From positions 434,001 to 498,000 of the forward strand of contig JACTVC010000031.1 in NCBI GenBank assembly GCA_018417955.1: a stretch of DNA of 64,000 bases. The letters are read 5' to 3'. The stretch is from Laccaria trichodermophora. Its lineage: Eukaryota > Basidiomycota > Agaricomycetes > Agaricales > Hydnangiaceae. A model generated the notes under the pieces. The model ran no database searches. It was not told the DNA's origin and saw only the letters and a list, made by a program, of their open reading frames with translations. Each line of letters starts with the position of its first letter. Position 1 is the stretch's first letter. Both the position numbers and the translations under genes were made by a program. Below are positions 1-12,086 of this stretch, piece after piece.

Positions 1-1022
1 AGCTCAGCTGTTGAATGCGAACGTACGTCAAGCTTTCCACATTCACCGAGTTGCGTAACCCCCAGATGATCTTTCCGCAAATCTCCATCACAGCCAAGTT
101 GCAGCTCGGATGATGATATATGGAAAGTTCCCCTGACGATCCTAGACTAGAATCTAGACAAAGAGATGTATACTCCGAGATTTTTACCACAAGAGCTGAG
201 TGATACCATTTTGCAGGTCTTTCTTCCAGCTTATCCGCTTCTCCGTTTCCTGATCTGTTCGTCTACGCAGTGTCTTTGGAAGTAACACATTCTAATGAAA
301 AGATTCAAAAGCCGCGACAGGGATGGAAATCATATCTAAGCAAGTGGCATTGCCGCATTTTGGAGATGGCGAATTTTATGAATTTATGCCTTTGCCTTTT
401 TTGACAGTGTTCGTGACGGTCGTTATTCAGAACACTTTGATTCTTCTGGGAAGGTCGGTGCCACTCCTTTCTGTCACACTTGTCCTCTGAGCCCGAGAAT
501 AACAACTCTGAGTGTCCTACAAAAATATTGGCTGGAGGTTGTCACCGTTGAGTGCACAATGAGGGACGAGCAGTCAGTTGTCCAAAAATGATAGTACTCT
601 GACAGTTTAGCAAGCTATTTACTCAGGCCTCAGGAATACCTGTTGGATCACAAATGCGGACACATTTGGGACATAGCCTCCACGCTCGATCCGATGTAGA
701 ACTTTTATTGTCTCAACTTCGGTGCCGTGAACTAATACTCGTCTGCAGGAGTTCATTTGGGGTGACTGAATAACAGCTGTAGATAATCATCTGGTACAGT
801 TTAAATAATCAACAGGTTCCGAACAAACACACTTCCTCCGGACGATTTATGACTTCCAGACGAGACGACATTAGGAAAATAATTTCGGATGTGAAAGTCA
901 AGAAATATAGTAATCCATTTCTTAGATCTAATTTGAATCTTTGCCCCCGTGTAGTGGAGTTTGTTTTCTAGAAGATAAACGTCAGATGCATCACCCACAG
1001 GACTTTCACCTTTTTCCTGTGG
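1..1022. other. Intergenic, no gene seen
   Basis: No reading frame here has codon structure, splice sites or family similarity that I can support. The short frames on the minus strand look like chance openings. Confidence 0.6.
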
Positions 1023-1030
1023 AGTGGTTC

Positions 1031-1678
1031 CAAGGGGTATGTAAAAAATTTGTTTAGTACACGATGTTATATTTTTTGTTTAAGGTCAAATTTGACTGTC
1101 CCCCCCTCCCCTCCCATCCTAATTAGGTATCTATTTCTATTTTAGGTGGTCCCTGAGTTCTATTTATATTGGTGTCCTTCAATGCAACAACAAAATCCAT
1201 CCATCCCATGAGTTTCATGCCAAATAAAGTCTGTCATAACCTCAGGTGTCATACCAAAGCCAATTATCTGGTTGAGAAATTGGTCAAAAAATACCCATCA
1301 CCATGATAGGTCATGAATTTCTTGAGCTCAAGCATGGGTGGAGCCGTGAGGCATCATAGTTTTGTGCTATTGACATGGTTGCATCTCCACAGAAGCCAAT
1401 TTTTACATTGACTTTGCATGTGTCACGCAATAGCAATTACTCAATGCCGTGCATTCACAGTTTCCATAGTGAGAACATGAAGTTGGACAAGTCAAAGACC
1501 TTTTCCTCCTTTGAGTTGTGTGAGAAAAGGGTAAAAAATGGTTGAAAAATGTTCTAATCATTAACGTCGGCCTTCCAAAGCTGTTGGACAGTATCAACAA
1601 AAAATTCGTTCAAGGCTCAATTGCTCTCCCCCTCCCCCCCTACATCGTGTCCCCCGGCAAATTCCGACATACCCCTTG
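1031..1678. mobile_element. hAT-like MITE with 8-bp target duplication
   Basis: The 648-bp segment starts CAAGGGGTATGT and ends with its exact reverse complement ACATACCCCTTG. The similarity extends inward with gaps, through AATTTG and ACACGATGT on both arms, for about 35 bp. It is flanked by a perfect 8-bp direct repeat AGTGGTTC at 1023-1030 and 1679-1686. An 8-bp duplication is typical of hAT and related DNA transposons. There is no transposase frame inside, so it is non-autonomous. The superfamily is inferred from duplication length only. Confidence 0.82.
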
Positions 1679-1686
1679 AGTGGTTC

Positions 1687-2081
1687 ACACCGCAAGGCAC
1701 ACTCTGACGATCATGAAGCTGTGTGGCTGTGCCGTTCGGTAGCTATACACAGATTTTTGTTCTCATGACTTGTCTCATGGTCTCGGTGGCAGCCAACTAC
1801 CGATACTTTCCGTCCCCTCCTCTTTTCCTCTCTGCCCTACTCAGCGCGAGAAATTGACGAAAAGTCCGCCGCCGATTGTAACAAAGTAATCATACAACAC
1901 GGCCTTGCGTCTCATCATTTGACAAGACTTACGAGAGCGCCGCCCTCAGCGCCTAAGAAGTGCTTGGTATCCGAAGCACTGGTATGAACGGTTCCTGTCG
2001 TTCAAAATGCTCTTAAAGGCCGCGCAAGCTCGTTAGGCAAATTCCTCTTGTCCCCCACCTCATCATACGCCAACGCCCACG
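1687..2081. other. Upstream region of the peroxidase gene
   Basis: No gene is seen. This stretch must hold the promoter and 5' UTR of the gene starting at 2082. Pyrimidine-rich tracts near 1800-1830 and 2040-2080 fit a fungal core promoter, but no specific site is assigned. Confidence 0.4.
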
Positions 2082-2895
2082 ATGTCGTCCTCTGCCCTCC
2101 CAGAATCCCATCCAGCGGTGCACGAACACAAGGGCAAGACCTGCCCCGTTACAGGACAAGCACACGATTTCTGCGCTGCCCAACCAGGAGACAGCCGCTC
2201 CCCTTGTCCGGCGCTCAACACCATGGCCAATCATGGTTACATGTACGTGGATTCGAGCCCCCTAACCCCTCTTCATCTTCCTCAACGTTCATAGTTCCCG
2301 TAACGGCAAAAACATCAGTGCCTCGGAAATCTTCACAGGGTTGAAAGCATGCTACGGGCTCTCAACGCCCTTAGCGCTCTTCCTTGCCCATGTTGGATTT
2401 CTCATCTTGCGGAAGACTTTCCGCCGGGTTTCGTTATTTGAAATCGGGAAACACGGCCAGGTCGAGCACAACGCGAGTCTGGTGCATCACGATACTCCCG
2501 CCGGGGAAGTGTACGCCCCGATAGAGATCGACGCAGAATTAGTGGACAAGTTGATCGATGACGTTGAAGTGGGTGAGAGGATGAATGCAGTAGATGTTGC
2601 GAGAGCACGGATACGAAGGGAGAAGCAAAGCCCAGTGTTGGACGGAGTGCATGCTGAGATTGCGAGGGGGGAGATGGCGATTATCCTAGGAGTGTGGGAG
2701 GAGGGGGCGGGGACGGATAAACTAGGGATTCCGGCTGCTTGGATACGAAGGTGGATCCAAGAAGAGAAGTTGCCCGACGGGTGGAGGCCTACGCGGACGC
2801 AGGGGTTGTTGGACACGATGAAGAGGTCCAAGGCAATCCGCACGGCGATGGAGGACTTCAGGAAGGCCGAGGCCGAAGCGGCTAAAGAGAATTAA
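2082..2895 (+). CDS. Heme-thiolate peroxidase (chloroperoxidase/unspecific peroxygenase type)
   Basis: Two exons, 2082-2242 and 2295-2895, joined over a GT-AG intron of 52 nt, give about 253 residues. The N-terminal part contains SPCPALNTMANHGY, the proximal PCP cysteine that ligates heme iron in this family, and after splicing it continues with the usual HGYI-x-R-x-G-x-x-I segment. Downstream VEHNASL corresponds to the family EHD-S motif, with Asn in place of Asp. No signal peptide is visible and the length fits the short, non-secreted class. Such enzymes use hydrogen peroxide to halogenate or hydroxylate organic substrates; the substrate here is unknown. The EHD-to-EHN change may affect the acid-base step. 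The start ATG follows a pyrimidine-rich leader. Confidence 0.88.
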
Positions 2896-4898
2896 AAGGT
2901 GGAAAGTTGAAGCTCTATTTCCTCGTTCTGGCTGTCCATGACCTCGTGGCTCATTTTGATCAATTCTCTCGCTTCTTTCTTTCAGAATGCTTGCGCTGTG
3001 GACAGCATTTACCTCTGCCCTCACTTCTTTTCTGGGGTTACTTCTAGGAAATTTTAGGACGTTACGATGAAGTGTCCGTATCTACTTACACCGTACATAT
3101 ATGTACATACATTCTATGCAAATCTACCATACTACGTTTTCTTACCATTGAATAATTACTTGATAATCGCGAAACCCCGTGCTCCTACATAGCCACGGCA
3201 ATAATTTGAGGTCCAAGAGCCGAAGTGCCATAATGTAATAGTCTCTCGTAGACAGACCACGATACAAGTGAATTTTTTATGTGTTGTATGGTTCACGTTG
3301 TATGTGATGATGTAAGTACTCAAGATGACAGGTTTGGTTCAAACATATTAGGGGAGTTCACGGTAGCCAATTTTGATTTCATTTTCCAGAAAATGAGATG
3401 AAAAATGGAGCTAGAAAAGAGATGGAAAACGACTCAAAACACCAGTTTTTCCAAAGTTTTTCAAAAGCAGGATGCGTGTCCGTTTTTGATTGGTTTTTGA
3501 CGTGTTTCTATTTTTCATTATTTGCATGTGCTTGCCGATACCTTGCTCTGCAACTTCTTGCAGCCGACGCAGCACCCCCAGCTTCCAGACTCGAACCAAC
3601 GTAAGTCAGAACACCGCATTTATTTGAATTTTTGGAAATCCCTGCACGCAACACGCTGTCGAATCCCACACGGGGAGACGGCTAGAGACCAACTAGAAAC
3701 GGCCTCCGAGAATAATCCTATCAAGGGCTCCAACGGGGCTCGCATTGCAGATCACACGCAATCCCTATTGTATCAGGTCATTTCTATTAAGGCCAATTGG
3801 TAACTGCCAATCTGCAGAGTTGATCAGCAGCTCTTTTTATCCGTGATCGTCGAGATTTGCCTCCGATTCCCTTGGCATTTCCGAATCCGTGAAGTCGCGA
3901 TCACATCAAAACGCAGTGTTTGCAGATCAACAGTCTGATCATGATATTCTCCTCGATAGTGCATGCTGTGGCAGGCAGTTTCATATTAGGATGCTTACCC
4001 GCCTGGCCAGGACGTCGTGGACATGGCTCAAAGCGTCTTCTCCTTTAAATAAACGTCCGATCCCCAGGCATCCTTATGAAAGGAAACACGAACCTGCTCC
4101 AACTTCGGCCCGCTCACACAGCGCTCATGATCAAATCGCGTCCAATGTGAAACGGCCCGTAATTGGGCCTTTTCAAGAGAGAATTAAGTTTTAAGGGGAA
4201 GGATTTCCGCAGCCAGACCGGAAGAGGAAGATCAGTTGATCTGCAGGTGGTGCGTGCAGGGCTGAGCGCCTCTTAGTTATCGGTACAAGTTGAAGAACTT
4301 GGGATAGAAGTTGTCTCATGATTCATGAGGAAAGTTAACTGAGATAGATATTCAGGTGGAGCACGCGCAACAATTTCTCAAGTTGTACCGCCCCTCTAGT
4401 CAGAGGTTGTTCAAAGGCTTCTCATTTCCCCTCGAGGGGTGATATTCACAGAGATGCCGCGGAGAAACTGCGCCCCATGCCCACAATGAATTAGCCCGTT
4501 GCATGCGTGCCGTCGAAGCAATCTCACGGTAACTCAAATACATTGTATTGGAGCCAAGGGGGTACTCCAAGTTCCTACCGAGGATAACAATCTTGGCCAA
4601 ATTCACACACGAAAGGCAAATACGGATAATCCGAAGGTAACGACCTTGTGGAGACCTCCACTGTGCGCAGCTCAAATGATGCAATGGCGGATCATGGCCG
4701 TGTAATTTGACCTTCTGTGCTCCTTGCGGAGCCGACCTAAAAACTAGCAAAGGGCTATCAAACGAGAAAAAAATGACACAAGACCGAAACGTTATTGAAT
4801 GGGGACAAGATGGCTACAAGAAAGCTGGTACATAGACGATTGTGGGTCAGGAATATGGCGAATAAATAATATGATAAAGGCCAGTGTAGACAAAAATA
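2896..4898. other. Intergenic, no gene seen
   Basis: Frames on both strands are short, overlap each other and show no family signature. No tRNA or repeat was recognised. Confidence 0.5.
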
Positions 4899-6553
4899 CT
4901 ACCAAGCGTCAGACATGCGGTCGGATCTGCTTACGCGCTCAGATGATATCCGAGAAGTATGGAAGGCTGGTCTGAGCGCCGTGGAGACCTTTTGATCAGC
5001 GACAGAACGTAAGTATGGCGCTGATGGTGTGTAAAGCTGTTCTCTTGATGGAGGAGGTGACGGCGAAAGCGATGGTGAAGCAGATGGAGAGTGACAAATT
5101 GATCCAGCATTCGAAGATTGACGGTGCCCTTGTGGGTAGGGACGATGTCTGGGTGAGCCAACGGGGTGATGAGGAGTATCAAATCTTCCATTTGATGAGG
5201 CTGTAACCCGGTTCATGTGAGTGAAAGATTGTGGTGGTGGGTAGGAAGCGGCCTTGTGATCGGCCTGAGACTCGTAGCCGAGTAATTCGTCTTCTTCTTC
5301 ACCCTTTGAGTATGAATCAGCCTCCATAGAGTCGGAGTCACACTCGTCAGACTCCTCGCTCATGCAGAACGTGGAGATTGGTGGTGAGGGCATATACGAT
5401 CCAGCGGCCTGTAACCGGGAAATATTGGAAGATGGTTGGGCGCTGGGAAATACATGAGTTTGCGGAGTGGCGACATTCCTGCGCCTTCGACGACTATCAT
5501 TAGATTGAGCGCGAGAGAACCCAGGAGTGGTGTGATTGCGGTAGTGTCTTCTCATGTTTGAATTTACATTAAACTCCCGACCACAACTTGGCCACGGGCA
5601 TCTGAACGCTGCACAGGTGAGGAAAAGGGCTGTCAGCGATCGTCACGACCCAGGGGAGTACTCATTAATACTTACGAGTAGCGCCTGTATGAGTATTCAC
5701 GTGGATTCGCAAACTACTCGGTCGATTAAATCGTTTGGAGCAAGTTGGACAGACGTGTTTTTTGCCATTATTTTCTTCCTCGTTTCCTTCCTCGTCGCTA
5801 GGAGTAGGGGAAGGTTCCTGTAGGGGATGATCGGCCTTGACGGACCCCGACCCTGCAGCGGGGAACGAAATTATAGCAGGGTAAGCTCGCCGCTCCTCCT
5901 TGATGTCGATTGTCAGTATCCCTGAGCCAGAATTGGGTAAAATCCTAGAATGAGAAGGCGAGACATCGGGGGAGGGTAGAGAAGCCGAGGGAACTGAAAC
6001 TCGAAATGCGGGGACGATCCGCTAGCAACGCCGACCGAAGCGTTTGTACTGGATCCACTCGCACCGCGGTTAGGCAGTGTTGCACTCGATGTAAGATGCT
6101 GTAACGACTTGCGAGTAGGATCGGACCTTAATACGTTATATGAATAAATTCTCGAACCGGACTGAGTAGTGGAGTCGCGGGAATGGACCTCGAGGTCGTG
6201 GTCATCGTGGAAGCCTAGATGTGAGCCTGTGGTAGTTGGTCGACCTCTATACGTCATTTCGGGGGAACCGGGGGACGTATAATGGCGACCATGATCAGCG
6301 CCTGGGGAATGCTGTTGGAAAGTAGGGTGTCGGACATTCGATAGCCTTTCAGCGTAAGGACGAAAATCGGACTTGAACTGAATAAAATGAACAAAGCAAT
6401 ACAATGAAGAGGAGGTGGCAGCCATACAACGGAATTTCTACGATGGCTATGAACAGCGCCGTCTCGAGTTTTCATGAGATGTTCTACGGTAGATGGCGAT
6501 AACTTAGTTAAGAGCACAACGACGAATCAATTTCGTACCTGGAAACATCTCAT
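4899..6553 (-). CDS. C2H2 zinc-finger protein, two fingers
   Basis: Read on minus, five exons keep one frame: 6553-6539, 6502-6428, 6377-6050, 5993-5676 and 5608-4899, about 481 residues. Two adjacent fingers are built across the last intron. The first has CPTC followed by HVNTH, the second CPWPSC followed by HYRNH, joined by a TGATPFR linker close to the canonical TGEKPF type. Before the fingers lies an acidic stretch (DEEGNEEENN) and a Ser/Pro-rich region; after them comes a basic patch RRRRR and a long Ser/Pro-rich tail with an acidic block, typical of a DNA-binding transcription factor with disordered activation regions. The 5' end is the weak point: the first exon codes only five residues and the first intron is only 36 nt, so an ATG near 6475 is an alternative start. 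The target genes cannot be told from sequence. Confidence 0.82.
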
Positions 6554-9492
6554 GGATGCTGGGGAGGGAGATGCCACTCGATGATTTTTGGTGCTGGGAG
6601 GAATTCATTGAAGGACAGGTAGTGCGGGATAAGTAGTGTTTGGGTGTCTGTGTAATCGAGGAGGGGGAGGAGCGCCGATGCCGAAAGGAGTGGGTGGTGG
6701 TGTACTGTGAGGTTTATATAGCGTGCAGAAGATGTTAGTGTGATCGGATGCAATTTGAGAGGCCGGACGCCGAAAAGGGATATGTATCAGGAAAAATTGA
6801 GGTTTTTCGAACCCGAGGCGAGTAAACAGACGCTTTGAGAAATGGTGTAGAAATCAAAAAGGTGAGGAAGTATAACCCCGAGGTGATAGTACTACACGTT
6901 GAGCATAAGTTGGCGAAGAGGACCAGAAGAATGAAAAAGGCACCTTCTCTGTGCGATTGAGAATGCCTAATAGAATGGCAGAAAGAGGAAAAAGGACTAT
7001 CAGGGAGTTGTAGAGCCTTTTAAGGATTGGCGATGACGGCTAGAGCGCCGCTGAAACAAGCGAGGATTGGCATCTGGATATTCAGCGCTGATAAAATCTT
7101 GACGAAGATAGTTCATTTGGCAATACCGATCTGCCGCGTAACGATGTCAGGTTGATGAGCGTATTAGGCATTTCATTCATGCCCTTCCTGCCCCCATCCA
7201 CGTGCAAATCCGAGGACCTGCTTTTCATCAACCGCCCATTACGCATTGCGTGTATCAGAAACTCGGACGAACTGGTGCAGCATCATGTGTCCGAAGTCTG
7301 CGCAATAGTGACCCTTGACTTCAGACTCAAGTTGACCCTCTAAATGCAGGTTTGCGAAGCGGCGACGAGTATCCGGGAATCTCCCACCACTCCTCCATCC
7401 TTTCCGGCCCAAATTCGTAACAAGTTTGGGCTACAATCCAGACAGAAAGATGAAGGTGTCATGCCGATCATGGATCATTCTCGCACATCCCATGACACAG
7501 CTATGGTTGTCATGTGTATCACTGTGTATCTCTATAAAATGATCGTTATCTTGGCTATAGCGTTTATTGAGCACGCACAGCTACAGGAGTCTCAAGAGAC
7601 GCTGCACTTATCTCAGGCCCAAGGGAGTCGTTTAGGTTTCGGCGTGCCCTGCCGATCTGCGGTAAAATGAGTTCCAAATCCGTCTCCGCGATAGTCCGCA
7701 AACCCCACGGGCCGCGGGCTGTGTGACTGGGTTGAGGATCTGCACAACCGTCCAATTACAACACTGCTTCTTAACCCGAAACCCAATCCTACCCTGGCGC
7801 CTACACATCCAGTGAACAGCCAGAACCTTAGACTTGCATGCGCACCCCGAGTGCCTTGATCTTGAGGTTGACTGATGTCAACTCCTTCAAAACCCATCTA
7901 TAATGACCAAACACTATGGCAACGTTTTATTGGAATCGGGAGGAAGCTCAAAGGTGATGATCGCGGCGACTCGTTTGTTTGCCGTAATTGACCAGATTAC
8001 GCAGGTGCCGATCATGTCGCCCGGTGGGGAAAGCCGGCATTCAAAACGCGTGGATCATCTACTCAATGTAGAAGTTCCAAATGATAAGCACAATGTGGAT
8101 GCCGCGCGTTGATGACCATGGGATTAGACCCCTTGAGCCTCTATACACCCAAAGGCCGGGAACGCACTAAATTAGCCCCCCAGAGCCTTTCACGGGAAGT
8201 TTCTCCGCCACGATGAGGGCTATGGCATTTGAAAACGGTAAATTCAATGACCAAAAGAGCTAGGCGACACGAGGAGGCTCCTCACCTGGGTTATCTGTGA
8301 TTGTTGACTCTAGCCTCGTCCCTGGGAGTCATTAGTTGAGGTCAGTTGAGCTTGGTATGGGGGCATGTTTGCAAAGGTACGTTTTCTCAGCCCCATCATA
8401 GGACAGCGAGGCCGCCCTGTGTACGAAAAAACGTGTTCCAAAAAGTCAATCTTGCAGCTAAATAGACCTTCACCTTCTCTTACCCGTCCATTTTTTGTCC
8501 GTGACCTTCGTCTTTTCAGTAAAATGGCCGATATACCCTTGGACTGCGCGGACTCAATGAAGCAACCACAGACAGGTCATTTGATAAAACACTATCTGTG
8601 GCGCCTTAGCTCCGATGAGCTCAAGCTTTGGGTAGAACATAAGCTCCGAGAAGCATGCCTTCCCACAAACTCTTTTTTTTCAATCGCCAATGCGAACGTT
8701 GGCGTCGAGTTCGAATCAATTCCCCGATACCGGAAAATTCGGTCCTTCCAACAAATCCGTAGTGCCTGGCGGCAATCGAGGTGTTAGTGAACTGTTAGTT
8801 GACATCAAGTACGCCGCATCCATGGGGCGCATGGGACGTCATGCGATCAGCAGTTTAGACCTAATCAAGGTGGAGTAGATGTCGCACTGGCCCCAAGAAG
8901 TGGTCCTATATTTTTGCACCCAAGGTAGTCAAACAAAACGCAAGTTGGCCCACATACGAGGTGTCGTCTTGTAATTTACGAGGCCCTGATTCACAACAAA
9001 GCGGACCGTGAAAGGTATTGAATCCTAATGGAGTTTGAGAGCGATCATTGAGAAGGGAGGAAGCAGCGCGGAGCGGCGTGCAGGAAATTTGCCGGCATTT
9101 TCAAAGACCACGTAGGAACGAACGGCGGACAAGGAAGATTCCCCAGCTATCGCGCAGCCGGTTACTATCCGATCCAAACACGAAGGTGGCACGAGGCTGA
9201 CAAACTGTTGAGGATAATTAGTCGAAATAAATTGAATACAAGTGACGAAATCCATCAATCAACCTGCAAAACCGCTGTTGGTTGTTGAACTTCACGGTGC
9301 GGGCGCAGTCAAAGTAGAAAGTTCTAAGTAGAACCTGATCGTTGTCCGGAACGACATCCAAGAATTCAGAATGGGATCCGGCGTGAATACCTACGGTCGC
9401 TTTGTGGTCTCAGCCGTCCTAAAAAGAACGGCGATCACCTAAAATTCATGATCATTCCCCAGATTTTTATGACAATGTATTCCGAATCTACC
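6554..9492. other. Long region without a supported gene
   Basis: About 2.9 kb. Some frames on + (8365-8787, 8690-8878) and on - (7564-7897) are open but have no recognisable family and no consistent splicing. The + segment near 8720-8875 reads like a piece of a real protein (FGPSNKSVVPGG) and may be a gene relic, but I could not extend it. Confidence 0.45.
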
Positions 9493-10518
9493 TCAATTTG
9501 CTGTGCAATTGTCATTCCGATGTAATAATAAGCTATCAATGAAAGCCGCAAAGGATTCAAAGACCTCGTCAGGAGGGACAACGCCGGGCTTCTCCTCATC
9601 CCCAGGGCGATATTTTCCCGTTTTCACTACGAAGACCTTCAGTTCACGCATCTTTACTCCCATTATTTAGCTTTACGTACCAAGAATCCTCCATAAACCC
9701 AGTTCTATTGCACCCTCACCTAGGTCAGCCTCGACGTCATCCCCAATGATGGCAATCTTCCCACCACGGTCTTCAGGCAACTCTGAAGGCAGAAAATTGC
9801 TGATCACAGCCTGAAAGAAGGTCTTCGTGGGCTTTCCCACTACAAACGCTTTACGGCCCGAAGCATTCTCAAGGGCTGTTACGAAGGGTCCCGGACCTAG
9901 AGATAGACCCGGTGGGAATTGAGTTTGGATATATTTCGCCTTGTGAGTTGCTATGAGAGGAAGGTCGAAGCCAGACTTCAGGGAAGAGGGTGACGTTGCG
10001 CGTTGCGTCTCACCCACCAGAATTCGAAATGCTGCATTGAGGTGGCTGTAGTCAAACGCCGATGGGGCGAGTCCGATTACCACAGAATCATAATCCGATT
10101 CATTGCGATCTGTGATATCGCTGCCTGGCGACACCTCTTCGCGAGCTGAATCTGATAATAGCAGGTAAGGGCTGTAGTGATAGATCAGGATTTTTTAAAG
10201 AATGATGACACAGCTAACACACCACTGTAGGCCCATGTTCTTGATAAACTGCTTCATGGCGCCGATACTTGTCCACACTTCCTTTCGTTTACCCTCTTCA
10301 TCTGAAGCTATCTCGAATCCCATATGTTTCAGTCGAGAAATGAGAGCAGCAGTGGATTCTTTGCTGGTATTGCTGCACAATCGGAAGGGAACATTTGATG
10401 AGCGAAGTAGATCAAAAGCCTGCACAGCACGAGATGTCGGGTTCGAGCCGACGTGTAGATTTCCTGATACGTCAACAAGCAAGGCCCGAATAAAAGGTCG
10501 AGTTGGAGGAGTTGGCAT
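9493..10518 (-). CDS. HAD-superfamily hydrolase, HDHD2/LHPP-like
   Basis: Exon 1 runs 10518 to about 10223, exon 2 10171-9681, and a final exon ends at 9493. HAD motif I is LLVDVSGNLHVG; as in HDHD2 proteins the second Asp of DxD is Ser, and here the usual Thr is Asn. Motif II is SNTSKES. The cap region contains VVIGLAPSAFDYSHLN, followed by GPGPFVTALE, then motif III VVGKPTKTFF and motif IV IIGDDVEADLGE. The C-terminus VKTGKYRPGDEEKPG matches the family end. The length of about 316 residues is longer than animal HDHD2 (about 260) through inserts in the cap. Such proteins are cytosolic Mg-dependent phosphatases of uncertain substrate. The last junction near 9680 needs a 24-nt intron, which is suspiciously short. 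It shares a 318-bp divergent promoter with the PLAC8 gene to its right. Confidence 0.85.
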
Positions 10519-10836
10519 GGTCGTCGTTGCGAGCGATGTTGAGCAGACTGCTGTTTGTCTCCAATGGGCAACCCAAACATTGCCCAAACAACGCCACAGC
10601 TTATCTTCGCTTCTTCGTGCACATTGTTCAAACTCATGAATCCCGAAATTAAACGGTATTCCTCCTCAAAAATTCAAGCGTTTATTGAGGATTTTTTTGT
10701 AGCAGTTGACTTTGGAGCTCAGTTTTATTCGGATAAAGAGGAGTAGCGAGTTAATTCCGCTCACTCCTTTCCGGAGCTTACCTTGCCTCCCCATTTAAAC
10801 TCAAATCCTCATTGAATCTATCGTCTATCAATTACC
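10519..10836. promoter_or_regulatory. Divergent intergenic promoter region
   Basis: These 318 bp separate the starts of the HAD hydrolase (minus) and the first PLAC8 gene (plus). Both promoters must lie here. Pyrimidine-rich leaders precede the plus-strand ATG at 10837. No binding site is assigned. Confidence 0.4.
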
Positions 10837-11545
10837 ATGGACTCTGGAATTGATCGCTCGCAATCCCCACAGCTTTTGCCACCAGCAAAGGTCCGATCCC
10901 GCTTTTCCTACTAATCAGCAAACATCAACTGAAGATCATATACAGGAGACATTAACGCCCGACATTATCTCTGAAAAACGTAGCATCAAGGACTCCCAGC
11001 CCCCTCCTCAGAAGGAGATGGTCGTCGAGAAAGGGGGGAACCGGAACGCAAAAAACATCATTTTTGACGACGATGGATTGCGCGAGTGGAGTTTTGGCCT
11101 CTTCTCCTGTTGCGGGCAGCCGCGCCTTTGTGCGTCTCGTCTCGAATTTATCTTTGTCTCACTCATTTTGTTAGGTTGCGTTGCATCGTTTTGCCCATGC
11201 GTAATGCAAGCACAAAATGAGCGACGTCTCGACTATCTTGCGAGGCACGGAACCCCAGACCCACAACGCCGAACTTTTTGCGCTGGAGAGACTCTCACGT
11301 ATGGCGTTATTGACCTCATCACAAATTTTGGATGGGCATTGCAGGTGCGATTCAGATTTCCTCCTTTACGCACGTCTTGACGCCTTGTCGTTACTCAGGT
11401 TGCTACTCGGGCTGGCGTTCGAGAGCGATACCAGATTCACGGGACACATGCGAGCGACTGCTACACACCATGCTGCTGTCGGGCCTGTGACCTTATCCAA
11501 GTCAGCAGGGAGTTAGAGCTGGAAGAAAACAGTCTAGTTCTCTAG
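10837..11545 (+). CDS. PLAC8 family Cys-rich protein, copy A
   Basis: Four exons are proposed: 10837-10890, 10919-11129, 11175-11344 and 11399-11545, about 193 residues. After a polar N-terminus come LREWSFGLFSCC, then a CC-x4-CPC core (CCVASFCPC), RLDYLARHGTPDP, FGWALQ, and the C-terminal block CCCRACDLIQVSRELELEE. This order is diagnostic of the PLAC8/Ama1-like family. Exon 3 is exactly 170 nt, as in copies B and C, and its flanking introns are in identical phase. The intron 11130-11174 is 45 nt, so retaining it would insert 15 mostly hydrophobic residues without a frameshift. The first intron would be only 28 nt, so the N-terminus is less certain. Family members occur in cadmium resistance and cell-size control in plants; the fungal role is unknown. 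Confidence 0.85.
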
Positions 11546-12086
11546 CTTCGCACCCTATGGATTACTTATATGTAGTGTGTTGTGTGGACATTTGTTTCTC
11601 TGCTGCTTGGCATGAGATGGCTCGAAGGCGAGTTCTGGAATAAGTAATCCAAAGTAAGGATTCATGTACATAAATTGCAAGTTCAATGGGAAGGTGAAAC
11701 ACTTGACATTATACCCCTGTCTGAGCATGTGATGCGCCCAGATTGAGTCTAGATCGTCGTGATACAAATCATCGTTGCATAGCAATAACTACGAAAGTTC
11801 TTGGCGTCTCAACTTTTCTCTTCAAAACCATGCGTTTTTGGGATTGAACCCAGGTGGCCTGTCTTACCAGGTGCATTTTTAACAAAGCAAAGTTGTCAAA
11901 TGCAGGACATCATAACTTGAATGCGTCGTCTTTGGGCGTAGTGTACGAAGTCACATCAAGGGTTTTGATTTCGCAGACGCCATGTGGATAGATGCCGGAA
12001 TACATAAGGACAATACCGTGGAAGTGACCTCTGCTTCGCCCCAACCAAGCCCCAACTTGAGCTCTTCCCACTGAGATTATCACGAA
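11546..12086. other. Intergenic between PLAC8 copies A and B
   Basis: No gene is seen. On the minus strand near 11835-11880 there is a tRNA-like B-box (GGTTCAATCCC) without a foldable tRNA around it. Confidence 0.5.

Noticed and set aside
8365..8878. Possible small gene on +
   Set aside because: Some protein-like text but no consistent start, splice sites or family; described only as a possible relic.
11830..11890. tRNA-like B-box on minus (GGTTCAATCCC)
   Set aside because: No acceptor stem or A-box in register; the T-arm does not pair well.
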